From Halomicroarcula saliterrae (GTDB lineage Archaea > Halobacteriota > Halobacteria > Halobacteriales > Haloarculaceae): 64,000 bases of DNA. Under the pieces are notes generated by a model. The model did not search any database. It saw nothing but the letters and a program-made list of their open reading frames with translations, and was not told where the DNA came from. Below, piece after piece: positions 1-8,458 of the stretch. The stretch spans positions 1,116,001 to 1,180,000 of the forward strand of contig NZ_JAMQON010000001.1 in the NCBI RefSeq assembly GCF_031624395.1, in the 5' to 3' direction. The stretch's first letter is position 1; each line of letters starts with the position of its first letter. Position numbers and translations under genes: made by a program.

Positions 1-1286
1 TCGTCGAGGGCGACGCCGCGGTGTCGCCAGCGGAGGTGTGCCGCGGGCGGGACGAGCGCGAACAGCCCGCCCAGGACCCACCAGTAGCCGCTGCCGAGCA
101 GGAACGTATCCACCGCGTAGCCGACGGCGGTCACGACGCCGGCGACGATGGCGAAGCGCGCGGCGTAGCGGCGCCGTGCGCGAGTCGGCGCACGCTCGAA
201 GTCGAAGTCGTCGAACGGCTCGATGTCGCGGGCCAGCGCGTACACGTCCGCCCGCGGTGCCATCGGGATGGCGACGCCCTGGGCGGACTCCTGACTGCCG
301 CCGCTGTAGCCCGCGGTCTCGACCACCAGCGTGGCGAGCCCGAACCGGCGCATCGCCACGTTCTCGCGTATCGAGACGGTCTGGACCTTCGAGAGGGGAA
401 TCGTCCCGCTGTACCGGCGCAGCAGGCCCCGTTCGTAGCGCAGGTCGTCGCCCTCGCGGACGAGCCGAAAGTCGTAGTACTCCACGAGCGTCAGGGCGAC
501 GCTCAGGACCAGCGCCGCGACGAGGAACTGCGCGAGCGTGAGGAGCGCAAGCGCGACCAGCCGCGGCGGGCCGAACGCTTCGAGGACGGCCAGCGAGAGG
601 CTGGGTGGGCCACCGACCACCCCCAGATTGTACCGGAGCACGGTGGTGAGGATGTCGATGCCCAGCGGGAGCCCGACCAGCAGCAAGACCGGCGCGGCCG
701 GGCGCACGGAGACGACGGCGTAGGTCAGGAGGTCACGGAGGTCGAACGCGAACAGCTCCTCGGTGTCGGGGCCGGCGGCTGGCGCGGAAGCGTCCTCGCG
801 GAGCGATTCACCGTCGGCCTCGGCGGGCGCTTCCCCGGACTCGGGCGACGTCTCGCCGTGGCGCTGGACCAGACGGCGCAGGCGGTCGGCCTCGGCCTCG
901 TCGACGGCGTCGAGTGTCGCCTCGGTCGTGGCCCCGCCGGCGGTCTCGAAGGCCACGACGGCGAGCCCGAGCAGCCGGTTCACCACCCCCTGGGTGATGT
1001 CGACGTTCTGGATTCTCCCCAGGGGAATCTCTCTGGACTGCCGGGCGAACACGCCCGAATCCACGGCCAGCGTGTCGCCCTCGATCTCGTACGTAAAGCG
1101 GTAGTACCGCGCCAGTGCGAAGCCGCCGACGAGAAGCGCCAGCGCCAGCGGCACGAGTGGGATGGTCCAGGCGGGCAGCCCCAGCACACCGACCATCGTC
1201 GTCCCGGCGATGACGCCGAAGAAGGCGCCCTGAACCAGCCCGCGACCGACGCTCACCGCTCCGCTCAGGGGATGAAGCCGTCTCAT
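1..1286 (-). CDS. PH-domain (bPH2/YdbS-like) membrane protein, 3' end outside window
   Basis: About 428 residues are visible, reading from MRRLHPLSG at 1286 to the left edge with no stop, so the C-terminus is missing. It has two similar halves, each a pair of hydrophobic segments followed by a PH-like beta domain: residues about 55-130, with the signature GRIQNVDITQGVVNRLLGLA, and about 290-370, with LSKVQTVSIRENVAMRRFGLA. This is the layout of the YdbS/bPH2 family, membrane proteins of unknown biochemical role. The ATG overlaps the stop of the upstream small PH gene (ATGA, 1283-1286), so the two are translationally coupled and probably form a complex, like bacterial YdbS/YdbT pairs. The family call rests on motif recognition; the function is unknown. 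Confidence 0.85.
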   Translation of the reverse strand, partial: MRRLHPLSGAVSVGRGLVQGAFFGVIAGTTMVGVLGLPAWTIPLVPLALALLVGGFALARYYRFTYEIEGDTLAVDSGVFARQSREIPLGRIQNVDITQGVVNRLLGLAVVAFETAGGATTEATLDAVDEAEADRLRRLVQRHGETSPESGEAPAEADGESLREDASAPAAGPDTEELFAFDLRDLLTYAVVSVRPAAPVLLLVGLPLGIDILTTVLRYNLGVVGGPPSLSLAVLEAFGPPRLVALALLTLAQFLVAALVLSVALTLVEYYDFRLVREGDDLRYERGLLRRYSGTIPLSKVQTVSIRENVAMRRFGLATLVVETAGYSGGSQESAQGVAIPMAPRADVYALARDIEPFDDFDFERAPTRARRRYAARFAIVAGVVTAVGYAVDTFLLGSGYWWVLGGLFALVPPAAHLRWRHRGVALD

Positions 1287-1744
1287 ACTGCGTCCGTGGC
1301 CTCGCTCTCGCCGGCGAGCTCGCGGAGGCGCTCGCGCAGTTCGGTCGCCCGGTCGGGCCGCAGTCCCGGAATCGTGATGTCGGCGCCGCGGGAGCCAGCG
1401 GTGTAGACCACGACGCTCGCTAGCCCGGCGGTCCGTTCGACCGGGCCGCGGGTAGTGTCGACGTGCTGGACCCGGACGTACGGCACCGAGGTGTCGGTCC
1501 GGGTCACGACCCCGCGGACGAGAAAGAGCGAATCGTCTTCCAGCGCGAACCGCCAGATTCGATGGGCGAGGACGGCGTGGACGGCGCCGACGAGGACGAG
1601 CGCGACCCACCCGCCGACGGCCAGTTCGAGGGGCACAGCGACGAACAGTCGGTCGACGGCGACGAGAAGCCCGAGCAGGACGAGACCGGCTATCGCCGAC
1701 CGACCGGCCCAGAGGAACCTGACGCGGGGATGCAGCGACTCCAT
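1283..1744 (-). CDS. Small PH-domain (bPH2/YdbS-like) membrane protein
   Basis: A 153-residue protein starting MESLHPRVRFLWAG at 1744; an in-frame ATG 18 codons upstream adds residues unlike the family. Two hydrophobic segments (about residues 15-35 and 42-62) are followed by one PH-like domain with VPYVRVQHVDTTRGPVERTAGL, matching the signature repeated in the two halves of the larger downstream protein. The basic LHPR start also resembles that partner's MRRLHPLSG. It is the first gene of a two-gene unit joined by an ATGA overlap. The family is known as bPH2/YdbS; its molecular role is not established. An inner-membrane complex with the next protein is inferred from coupling and shared fold. 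Confidence 0.85.
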   Translation of the reverse strand: MESLHPRVRFLWAGRSAIAGLVLLGLLVAVDRLFVAVPLELAVGGWVALVLVGAVHAVLAHRIWRFALEDDSLFLVRGVVTRTDTSVPYVRVQHVDTTRGPVERTAGLASVVVYTAGSRGADITIPGLRPDRATELRERLRELAGESEATDAV

Positions 1745-1932
1745 ATCGGCCAGTGGTCCGAGACGCGGATTAATCGTTTGCTCCCGCGCCGCGAACATCT
1801 AGAAATACATACACGACAGGCTGTCAGCGCCCGCCGTTCGGGCAAGTGTGAACAGCGGAAGAAAGTGTGCGGGCGTCAGACACCGATTGTGGGGGGAAAT
1901 TGGAACGGAATCGAAACGGATGTTGAAAAATC

Positions 1933-1938
1933 TATATT
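1933..1938 (+). promoter_or_regulatory. TATA element for the spondin-domain lipoprotein
   Basis: TATATT is centred 30 bases before the ATG at 1966 in an otherwise GC-rich region. That spacing fits a haloarchaeal leaderless or near-leaderless transcript. No Shine-Dalgarno sequence precedes the ATG. Confidence 0.6.
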
Positions 1939-1965
1939 CAAACCCCTGTCGTCGTCCCCACTGTA

Positions 1966-3141
1966 ATGTCAGAGAACTCGACTCGACGGAAGTTCATCGC
2001 CGCGACGGGGAGCGCGGCCGCGCTCGCCATCGCCGGCTGTAGCGGGGACACGGGGAACGGGACGCCGTCCGAGAGCACGGCGACCGGGGAGATGACCGAG
2101 GGCGACATGACCGAAGGCGGAATGGACGAGGGCGGTATGACGAGCGAGACCACCGTCACCGTTCGCATCGAGAACGTCGCGCCGACGGATTTCTACGGCT
2201 CGGACAGCCACACCGGCGGCGCCGTCTGGATAACGCCGGGGGCCTACGCCGTCCACAGCGGCGACAACCCCATCTACACCGAGGGCGAGTCGGCCTCTAT
2301 CGGGCTGGAGGCGCTGGCCGAGGCCGGCCCGCCGACGGGCTTCGAGGGCGAGCCCGGCCTCGTCGACGAGCTGGGCGGCATGGGCGACGGTGGCATGAGC
2401 GACGGTGGCATGGGCGACGGTGGCATGAGCGACGACGGTATGGGCGACGACGGCATGGGCGACGACGGTATGGGTGACGACGGTATGGGTGACGACGGTA
2501 TGAGTGGCGACATGGGCGGCGTCGCACACTCCGGGGCGTACACACCCGAAAACACCGTCGCCGACCCGAACGACCCGATGGGCGAGGTGCCCGGCGCACC
2601 ACCCATCGCACCCGGCGGTGCCTTCGAGTTCGACGTTCAGGCCACGCCCGGCCAGAAGCTCTCCTTCGCGAGCATGTTCGTCCCGTCGAACGACGTGTTC
2701 CTCTCGCCGGGCGCCGACGGCATCGCGCTGTGGCCAGAGGACGGCGAGCCGGTCTCGGGCGACGTGACCGACAGCGTCCACCTCTGGGACGCCGGCACGG
2801 AGCCAAACGGCCAGCCCGGCCAGGGACCGGACCAGGCGCCCGCCCAGAGCAGCCCCGACCAGGGCGACGACGAGGGCGGCGTCGTCCAGCGGCTCGAAGA
2901 CGTCGGTGACGGCTATCGCTACCCCGACGTGAGCAACGTCATCAGCGTGACGCTGACGCCCCACGGCTCGATGGGCGACGGCGAGTCCATGGGTGACGGC
3001 GAATCCATGGGTGACGGCGAGTCCATGGGTGACGGCGAGTCCATGGGTGACGGCGAATCCATGGGTGACGGTGAATCCATGGGCGACGGTGAATCCATGG
3101 GCGACGGTGAATCCATGACTGACGGCGACTCGATGAACTGA
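1966..3141 (+). CDS. Spondin-domain Tat lipoprotein with Met-rich acidic repeats
   Basis: A 391-residue exported protein. The N-terminus STRRKFIAATGSAAALAIAGC carries a twin-arginine motif (R7-R8) and a lipobox with Cys25, so it is predicted to be lipid-anchored on the outer face of the membrane. A spondin_N-like domain begins near residue 65 (TVTVRIENVAPTDFYG) and ends near residue 325 (VSNVISVTLTP); it includes the APGGAFEFDV and SFASMFVPSNDVF stretches typical of that domain. A pentapeptide repeat of (G/S)D(D/G)GM type interrupts it at about residues 138-182, a related xEGGM run follows the lipobox, and the C-terminus is nine MGDGES-type hexapeptides. Prokaryotic spondin proteins are secreted but have no established function. 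The repeats are the odd part and may be length-variable. Confidence 0.85.
   Translation: MSENSTRRKFIAATGSAAALAIAGCSGDTGNGTPSESTATGEMTEGDMTEGGMDEGGMTSETTVTVRIENVAPTDFYGSDSHTGGAVWITPGAYAVHSGDNPIYTEGESASIGLEALAEAGPPTGFEGEPGLVDELGGMGDGGMSDGGMGDGGMSDDGMGDDGMGDDGMGDDGMGDDGMSGDMGGVAHSGAYTPENTVADPNDPMGEVPGAPPIAPGGAFEFDVQATPGQKLSFASMFVPSNDVFLSPGADGIALWPEDGEPVSGDVTDSVHLWDAGTEPNGQPGQGPDQAPAQSSPDQGDDEGGVVQRLEDVGDGYRYPDVSNVISVTLTPHGSMGDGESMGDGESMGDGESMGDGESMGDGESMGDGESMGDGESMGDGESMTDGDSMN
2380..2514 (+). repeat. 15-base in-frame tandem repeat ((G/S)D(D/G)GM) inside the spondin gene
   Basis: About nine 15-base units such as ggcgacgacggtatg encode a pentapeptide ending in Met. Units differ mainly at third positions and at Gly/Ser and Gly/Asp, so the array has both old and recent copies. 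Confidence 0.85.
2971..3114 (+). repeat. 18-base in-frame tandem repeat (MGDGES) at the 3' end of the spondin gene
   Basis: Eight exact-length 18-base units start at 2971, 2989, 3007, 3025, 3043, 3061, 3079 and 3097; a degenerate ninth (MTDGDS) starts at 3115. Synonymous variants are clustered: ggc gag tcc early, ggt gaa tcc late. That points to local unit duplication. Confidence 0.95.
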
Positions 3142-3157
3142 GCCGTCGTCCGGACGC

Positions 3158-3781
3158 CTACACGCGCTCGCTGATCTCGTCCCCGATCCGGTCGCCGGGG
3201 CGACGCAGGTGGCCGCTCTCGACCTCGTAGACGTAGCCGGTGACGGTCACGTCGTCGGGAATCAGCGGATGAGCGCGGAGATACGCGACCTGCCGCTCGC
3301 AGGCCTCGTCGATGTCGTCAGTCATCTTGAGCCACTCGTCGAAGGTCGCGTCGCCGATATCCAGTTCCGGCAGCGACGGGTCGAGGTCGAGGTCCGACAG
3401 GTCCCCGCTGACGGCGGCTTCCAGCCCCGCGACGACGTCCTCGTCGCTGGCGCTCATCATCCCGCAGTCGGTGTGGTTGACGACGATTATCTCCTCGGTG
3501 TCGAAAAACTGCAGCGTCAGCGCCGCCGACCGAACGACGTCTGCGGTGACCTTCCCGCCGGCGTTGCGGAAGACGTGCGCGTCGCCGAGTTCCAGCCCCA
3601 GTACCTCCTCGACGGGAATCCGCTCGTCCATGCAGGCGAGGACGAACAGTCGCTTGTCGTTCGGGATGTCCTTGCGCCGGCGGCGCGCCCAGTCGTCGCG
3701 CGCGTCGACTGACTCGTCGACCCACTCGTGGACGTGACCGGCCTCGGGCGGTTCGCGGTCGTCGTGTGTGTGGTGTGCCAT
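3158..3781 (-). CDS. Beta-class carbonic anhydrase
   Basis: A 207-residue cytoplasmic enzyme that would interconvert CO2 and bicarbonate. Zinc ligands are visible as C50-M-D52-E-R54 (the CxDxR motif) and H103-T-D-C106 (the HxxC motif), with a conserved GLELGDAHVFRNAGG segment between them. The start MAHHTHDD at 3781 is preferred over the ATG 13 codons upstream, which adds a hydrophobic stretch out of place for this family. The His-rich N-terminus (AHHTHDDREPPEAGHVHEW) is an extension before the fold. An acidic insertion of about 30 residues (DLSDLDLDPSLPELDIGDATFDE, split here by DLDPS) follows the HxxC motif and is probably a halophilic adaptation. It is transcribed away from the Lhr helicase start, 60 bases from that gene's stop. 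Confidence in the family is high. Confidence 0.9.
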   Translation of the reverse strand: MAHHTHDDREPPEAGHVHEWVDESVDARDDWARRRRKDIPNDKRLFVLACMDERIPVEEVLGLELGDAHVFRNAGGKVTADVVRSAALTLQFFDTEEIIVVNHTDCGMMSASDEDVVAGLEAAVSGDLSDLDLDPSLPELDIGDATFDEWLKMTDDIDEACERQVAYLRAHPLIPDDVTVTGYVYEVESGHLRRPGDRIGDEISERV

Positions 3782-3841
3782 CAGTACCGCTACCGAAGCC
3801 AGCGTCATCACTCTTGGCACCGAACCGACACGAGCGGCGCG

Positions 3842-6577
3842 TCAGTAGTCCACCGGCACGGCGTCGTCCTCGATTTCGTCCAGTACCCGGCGGTGGAACT
3901 CCGCGAGCACCGCGGACTCGTCCTCGGCGAGTACCACGTCGCTGGCCATCAGGGTCGCGAGCCCGAAGGCCCGGGGCGACGGCGAGTCGACTCGAATCGT
4001 CCCCACAGCGACCGCGCCGCGGTCGATATCGGTAAGCACGTCCTCGATAGCGGCGACGTTGAGTTTGTCCTGCAGAATCTCCCGGTAGGTCTCCTCGACG
4101 ACGGCAAAGTCGCCGAGGTCCTCGGCGAAGCCAAGCAGCATCTCCGCGGAGACCTGCTGCTCGCTGGCCGACTTCTCGTACCCCTTGTAGCGTTTGAGTA
4201 TCATCAGCGAGCGCGTGGCGTTGATGCGGAAGTACCGCTGGAGGAGGTCGGTCCCGTCGAGGGCCGCCCGCAGGTCCGAGCGCACGTCCGCCGGGTCGAT
4301 GTCGTCGACGATGCGCTCGATATCGACCTTGCGGTTCAGCGGCATCGAGAGGGTGAAGCCGTTGTCGGCGACGGCGACCTGGACGTTGGCGCTGGCCGCC
4401 TGCGCGACCCGGTAGGCCAGCAACCGCGAGAAGCCGTCGTTGAACCGCCGACCGTAGTTCGAGTGGACGTGGTAGTGGCGTTCGTACTCGTCGTGGTCCA
4501 TCGCCTCCTCGATGACGAGGCGTTCGTCCGTGGCGACGCTCTCGCTCCCCGCGTAGGCGACCTGTTCGCGGAACATCCGAGCGATGGCCCGGACGCTGTT
4601 CTCGTCGAGGGGGAACGTCCGCAGCCAGTTGCGCACCTCGGAGAGCCCGCCGGCTTCGAGCTTCTCCAGTAGCTCCCGCTGGAAGCCGAGCAGTTCGCGA
4701 CCGAGGTCGTAGGAGAGGGGCAGCCGCTCGGAGAACCACGAGGGCACCGTCGGCCGGGCAGCGGTCGGGTCGACGTACACCTTCGAGCCCCGGCGGTACC
4801 GGTACTCGTAGTTCGACCCGCCCAGGACGAACACGTCGCCTTTCTCCAGCGTGTCGAGGTAGGACTCGTCTAACTGGCCGACCCACTCGTCGCTCCCGCG
4901 GGTGACGACGTCGCAGGTAAAGGAGTCCGGGATGGTGCCGATGTTGGTCATGTAGATGACCCGCGCGAGCCGCCCGCGCTTGCCGACGAGGTGCTCGCCC
5001 ACGTCGTACTCCTCGTAGTGGTGGTCGCCGTCGGGCGGGTCGTTGGTGTCGCGCCAGATTTTCGCGTAGACGTTTCTGTCCTCCAGCCCGGGGTAGTCGG
5101 CGGTGAGATACCGACAGAGCTGTTCCCAGTCGTCCTCGGTGTAGTTCCGGTACGGGTAGGCCCGTTCGAGGATGCCCCTGACCTCGGCCTCGGGTCGGAC
5201 CGCGTTGATGGCCATCCCGTAGACGTGCTGGGTCGCCACGTCCTGTGGGTTCTCGGGGATGAACACGCGGTCGACGAACCCGTCGGTGGCCTTCCCGAGC
5301 ATCACCGCACACTCGACCAGCTCGTCGCGGTCCAGCGCGATGACACGACCCTCGACGGTCTCGCCGAGCTGGTGGCCGGCCCGGCCGACTCGCTGGAGCA
5401 GGGCGGCGACGGACTTGGGCGAGCCGACCTGCACCACGAGGTCGATGTAGGGCATGTCGATGCCGAGTTCGAGGCTCGTCGAGGTCGTCACCACGTCGAG
5501 CTCGCCGTCCTTGAGCGCCCCCTCTATCTCGTGGCGCTTGTCCTTCGAGAGCGAGCCGTGGTGACAGCCGGAGTTCCCCTCGTCGTAGTCGTCGTAGCGC
5601 TCCCGGAGGTTCTGCAGGACCCGTTCGGCCCCAGAGCGGGTGTTCGTGAACACGAGCGTGTTCGTGTGGTCCTGCACGTGCTCGTGGAGCTGTCGGTAGA
5701 ACCGGTCCGTGACGACGCCGCTGGGGGTGTCGATGAGGTCGTCGGTCGGGCAGGACAGTTCCACGTCGAGGTCGCGGACGAAGCGGGTGTCGACGATTTC
5801 GTAGGGGCGAGCGTCGCCGCCGGGCTCGTCGCGGCCGACGAGGAACTGTGCGACCGTCTCCCGGGGCTCGACCGTCGCGGAACAGCCGATGCGCGTCGGC
5901 GACGAGTCGGCCATCGCCTCCAGTCGTTCGAGCGACACCGAGAGGTGGGTGCCCCGCTTGTTCTCGGCGAGGCTGTGAATCTCGTCGACGACGACGTACT
6001 CGACGGTTTCGAGCTTCTTCCGGAACTTCGGCGAGTTGAGTAGTATCGCCAGCGTCTCCGGCGTGGTGTTGAGGATGTGGGGCGTCGTCTCCAGCATCTG
6101 CTGGCGCTCCGCGCTACTGGTGTCCCCGTGTCGAATCGCGTGGCGAATCTCCACGTCCTCGCCGCGCTCGTCCAGCTTCTCGGAGATACCTTCGAGGGGA
6201 ACGGTCAGGTTCCGGTGGATATCGTTGGCCAGCGACTTCAGCGGCGAGACGTAGAGGCAGTAGACGCTGTTGTCGAGGCTGTCCTCGCGGGCCTTCGCGA
6301 ACAGCTCGTTGATGATCGCGGTGAAGGAGGCGAGGGTCTTCCCCGACCCGGTGGGCGCACAGACCAGCGCGTTCGTCCCCTCGTGGATGAGCGGAATCGC
6401 CTCCTTCTGGGGCGGCGTGAAGAAGCCGCCGTTGCCGGGGACGAACTCGCCGAACTGCTCGGTCCACCACTCCGCGACCACGGGCGCGAGCCGTGAGAGC
6501 ACGTCGCCGTCGTCGATGTCGACGGTCGCCACGTCGAAGTCGGGCGCTGTGGCGTCCAGCCGCGCTCGCGGGTCCAT
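3842..6577 (-). CDS. Lhr-type ATP-dependent DEAD/DEAH helicase
   Basis: A 911-residue superfamily 2 helicase. Walker A is APTGSGKT (residues 74-81), Walker B is VVDEIHS (DEIH at 198-201), and the SAT motif appears as GCSATVEP. Further motifs include LVFTNTRSGAERV, TTSTSLELGIDMP and QRVGRAGHQ (motifs IV-VI). The long C-terminal part, with a winged-helix and beta-rich region (GDVFVLGGSNYEYRYRRGSKVYV), is characteristic of the Lhr core family. These enzymes are 3'-to-5' DNA or hybrid helicases implicated in repair; the E. coli and archaeal members differ in detail. The protein is cytoplasmic. The gene stands alone, facing away from the membrane-anchored regulator at 6671. Confidence 0.92.
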   Translation of the reverse strand: MDPRARLDATAPDFDVATVDIDDGDVLSRLAPVVAEWWTEQFGEFVPGNGGFFTPPQKEAIPLIHEGTNALVCAPTGSGKTLASFTAIINELFAKAREDSLDNSVYCLYVSPLKSLANDIHRNLTVPLEGISEKLDERGEDVEIRHAIRHGDTSSAERQQMLETTPHILNTTPETLAILLNSPKFRKKLETVEYVVVDEIHSLAENKRGTHLSVSLERLEAMADSSPTRIGCSATVEPRETVAQFLVGRDEPGGDARPYEIVDTRFVRDLDVELSCPTDDLIDTPSGVVTDRFYRQLHEHVQDHTNTLVFTNTRSGAERVLQNLRERYDDYDEGNSGCHHGSLSKDKRHEIEGALKDGELDVVTTSTSLELGIDMPYIDLVVQVGSPKSVAALLQRVGRAGHQLGETVEGRVIALDRDELVECAVMLGKATDGFVDRVFIPENPQDVATQHVYGMAINAVRPEAEVRGILERAYPYRNYTEDDWEQLCRYLTADYPGLEDRNVYAKIWRDTNDPPDGDHHYEEYDVGEHLVGKRGRLARVIYMTNIGTIPDSFTCDVVTRGSDEWVGQLDESYLDTLEKGDVFVLGGSNYEYRYRRGSKVYVDPTAARPTVPSWFSERLPLSYDLGRELLGFQRELLEKLEAGGLSEVRNWLRTFPLDENSVRAIARMFREQVAYAGSESVATDERLVIEEAMDHDEYERHYHVHSNYGRRFNDGFSRLLAYRVAQAASANVQVAVADNGFTLSMPLNRKVDIERIVDDIDPADVRSDLRAALDGTDLLQRYFRINATRSLMILKRYKGYEKSASEQQVSAEMLLGFAEDLGDFAVVEETYREILQDKLNVAAIEDVLTDIDRGAVAVGTIRVDSPSPRAFGLATLMASDVVLAEDESAVLAEFHRRVLDEIEDDAVPVDY

Positions 6578-6670
6578 CGTCTGGGTTGTGGTTGGCCCGG
6601 ACGGACAAGTGGGTTCCGGGACTGAGCAGGGTCCACGAGATTCATTACGCTGGCCGTCAGTGATGGCGAT

Positions 6671-7456
6671 ATGTCCCTGCTGCCCTCCCGCGGCCCCGAC
6701 ACGAGCACGTCACAGGACGGTGAGTTGCAGATCGTCGGCGTCGACGAAGACGTCTCCGCCGTCCTCGATGCCCTCTCCTCGGAGACGGCCCGCGATATCC
6801 TCAACGAAGTCTACGACGAGCCCGGAACCCCCTCGGAGCTGGCCGAGCGGCTCGATATGTCCATCCAGAAGGTCTCCTACCACCTAGAGAAACTGGAGTC
6901 GGAGGAGCTCATCGCCGTCGCCGGCACCCAGTACTCCGAGAAGGGTCAGGAGATGACGGTGTACGAACCGCCCGAGGACCCGCTGGTGGTGTTCGTCGGG
7001 ACGCCGGACCGCAAGCGGACGCTGCGCTCGCTGGTCGAGCGGCTCGTCCCGGCTGTCGGCCTGCTGACCGCGGCGAGCGTGATGATTCAGGTCTTCTTCG
7101 GACGCCTGCCCGGACTGCTGGGCTCGCCGGAGACCGGCGGGGAGTCGTCGTCGGGGGCCGATGTCGGCGCCAACGAGACCGAGCCGACACCGGAGACGGC
7201 GCCGTCGCAGGAACCGACGGCGACTCCGGAGCCCACGTCGACGGACGGCGGCGGTGGCGGCATCCAGATTATGGAAGCCACGGAGGAACCGACCGAGGAG
7301 CCGTCCACTGTCGTCGAGATGACCGAGACGGCGACCGAGACGGTCACGAGCGCCGCGTCCGGCGGCGGGCTCGACCTCGAACCCGGCGTCGCCTTCTTCC
7401 TCGGCGGGCTGCTCGTCCTGACCGTCGTCGGTCTGACGTGGGCCTACACCGAGTAG
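6671..7456 (+). CDS. Membrane-anchored winged-helix (ArsR-like) regulator
   Basis: A 261-residue protein. Residues about 25-95 form a winged helix: DVSAVLDALSSETARDILNEVY, then SELAERLDMSIQKVSYHLEKLESEELI with the recognition helix, then a wing ending VYEPP. Two hydrophobic segments follow, at about residues 118-140 (LVPAVGLLTAASVMIQVFF) and 237-258 (PGVAFFLGGLLVLTVVGLTWAY), separated by a Thr/Pro/Glu-rich linker of about 95 residues that is probably extracellular. The architecture, a cytoplasmic HTH tethered by two membrane spans, is common in haloarchaea and suggests direct sensing at the envelope; the signal and targets are unknown. It is divergent from the Lhr helicase with 93 bases between the starts. 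Confidence 0.8.
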   Translation: MSLLPSRGPDTSTSQDGELQIVGVDEDVSAVLDALSSETARDILNEVYDEPGTPSELAERLDMSIQKVSYHLEKLESEELIAVAGTQYSEKGQEMTVYEPPEDPLVVFVGTPDRKRTLRSLVERLVPAVGLLTAASVMIQVFFGRLPGLLGSPETGGESSSGADVGANETEPTPETAPSQEPTATPEPTSTDGGGGGIQIMEATEEPTEEPSTVVEMTETATETVTSAASGGGLDLEPGVAFFLGGLLVLTVVGLTWAYTE

Positions 7457-7693
7457 GGGCATCGATAGGTCAAACGCGGTTTTGAGTCTCGGATGGACTT
7501 TTTGTCTCCCTCGTGGAAGCCATAATCGGGCCGTCACCGGGCACGCAGCCCACGTGTCCTTGCCCCCTCAGAGACGGCCACCCCCCATCGCTTCCCGGTT
7601 GGTTCCCGCCCTGAAGCCCCTCCAGTCGGCGTCCCCGCCGACGTCCCCGCTGACGCACCAACCCATTTGGCGCTCCACCCGCTTGTGACAGAC

Positions 7694-8455
7694 ATGCGAC
7701 TCACGTTTCTCGGCACCGGAAGCGCGATGCCGACCGGCCGGCGCGCCCAGTCCGGAACACTCCTGACGGCCGACGGGACGGCCCTGCTCGTCGACTGTGG
7801 CAGCGGCGTGCTCGACGCGCTCGCGCGGACCGATATCGGGTACGAAGGCGTCGATACCCTCCTGTTGACCCACCACCACCTCGACCACGTCTCCGACCTC
7901 GACGTGCTCATGAAAGCGCGCTGGCTGGCCGGCGAGACGGAGCTGACGGTAGCCGGCCCGCCCGGAACCACCGCGCTCGTCGAGGACCTGCTCTCGGTCC
8001 ACGAGTACATGCAGGACCGACTCGACCTCACGCTCGTCGACATCGAAGGGACGACGTTCTCGCTGGCGGGCTTCGAGGGCGAGCGCATGGAGACGCGCCA
8101 CTCGATGCAGTGTTTCGCCTACCGGCTCACCCCGGCGTCGGGCGGCCCGACGATAGCGCTCAGCGGGGACTCCGAGGCGTTCGCCGAGCTGGTCGAGTTC
8201 GCCGACGGGGCCGCGGTGCTCGTCCACGACTGCTCGTTTCCGGACGACGTGGACGTCTCGAACCACCCGACGCCGACGAGCCTCGGGGCCGCACTCGCCG
8301 GGGCCGACGCGGCGGTCGGACGGGTGTATCTGACCCACCTCTACCCGCACACGGAGGGACGCCACGAGGAGATGCTCGACTCGCTGGGCGAGGAGTACGA
8401 CGGCGACGTGCGCTTTGCGGAGGACGGGCTCTCGATAACGGTCGACAGCGTCTGA
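7694..8455 (+). CDS. Metallo-beta-lactamase-fold hydrolase, RNase Z-like subgroup
   Basis: A 253-residue protein with the metal-binding motif H60-x-H62-x-D64-H65 (THHHLDH), an early LGTGSAMPTGRRAQSG segment and LLVDCGSGV, both typical of RNase Z/ElaC-like and phosphodiesterase-like MBL enzymes. ALSGDSE and the late VYLTHLYPH supply the remaining metal ligands. The start MRLTFLGTG at 7694 is chosen over an ATG nine codons earlier because the fold begins exactly there. It lacks the long exosite expected of a true tRNase Z, so the substrate is uncertain. It converges on the histidine kinase at 8459 with only three bases between stops. No TATA-like element is obvious upstream. Confidence 0.85.
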   Translation: MRLTFLGTGSAMPTGRRAQSGTLLTADGTALLVDCGSGVLDALARTDIGYEGVDTLLLTHHHLDHVSDLDVLMKARWLAGETELTVAGPPGTTALVEDLLSVHEYMQDRLDLTLVDIEGTTFSLAGFEGERMETRHSMQCFAYRLTPASGGPTIALSGDSEAFAELVEFADGAAVLVHDCSFPDDVDVSNHPTPTSLGAALAGADAAVGRVYLTHLYPHTEGRHEEMLDSLGEEYDGDVRFAEDGLSITVDSV

Positions 8456-8458
8456 GAG

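Noticed and set aside
21-1406. 461-residue plus-strand open frame
   Set aside because: It is antisense to the PH-domain genes, is Arg/Gln-rich and not protein-like, and arises because GC-rich haloarchaeal genes leave the opposite strand open.
3318-5312. Long minus-strand frame overlapping Lhr and carbonic anhydrase
   Set aside because: It is frame-shifted relative to both real genes on the same strand and is extremely Arg-rich, an off-frame artefact.
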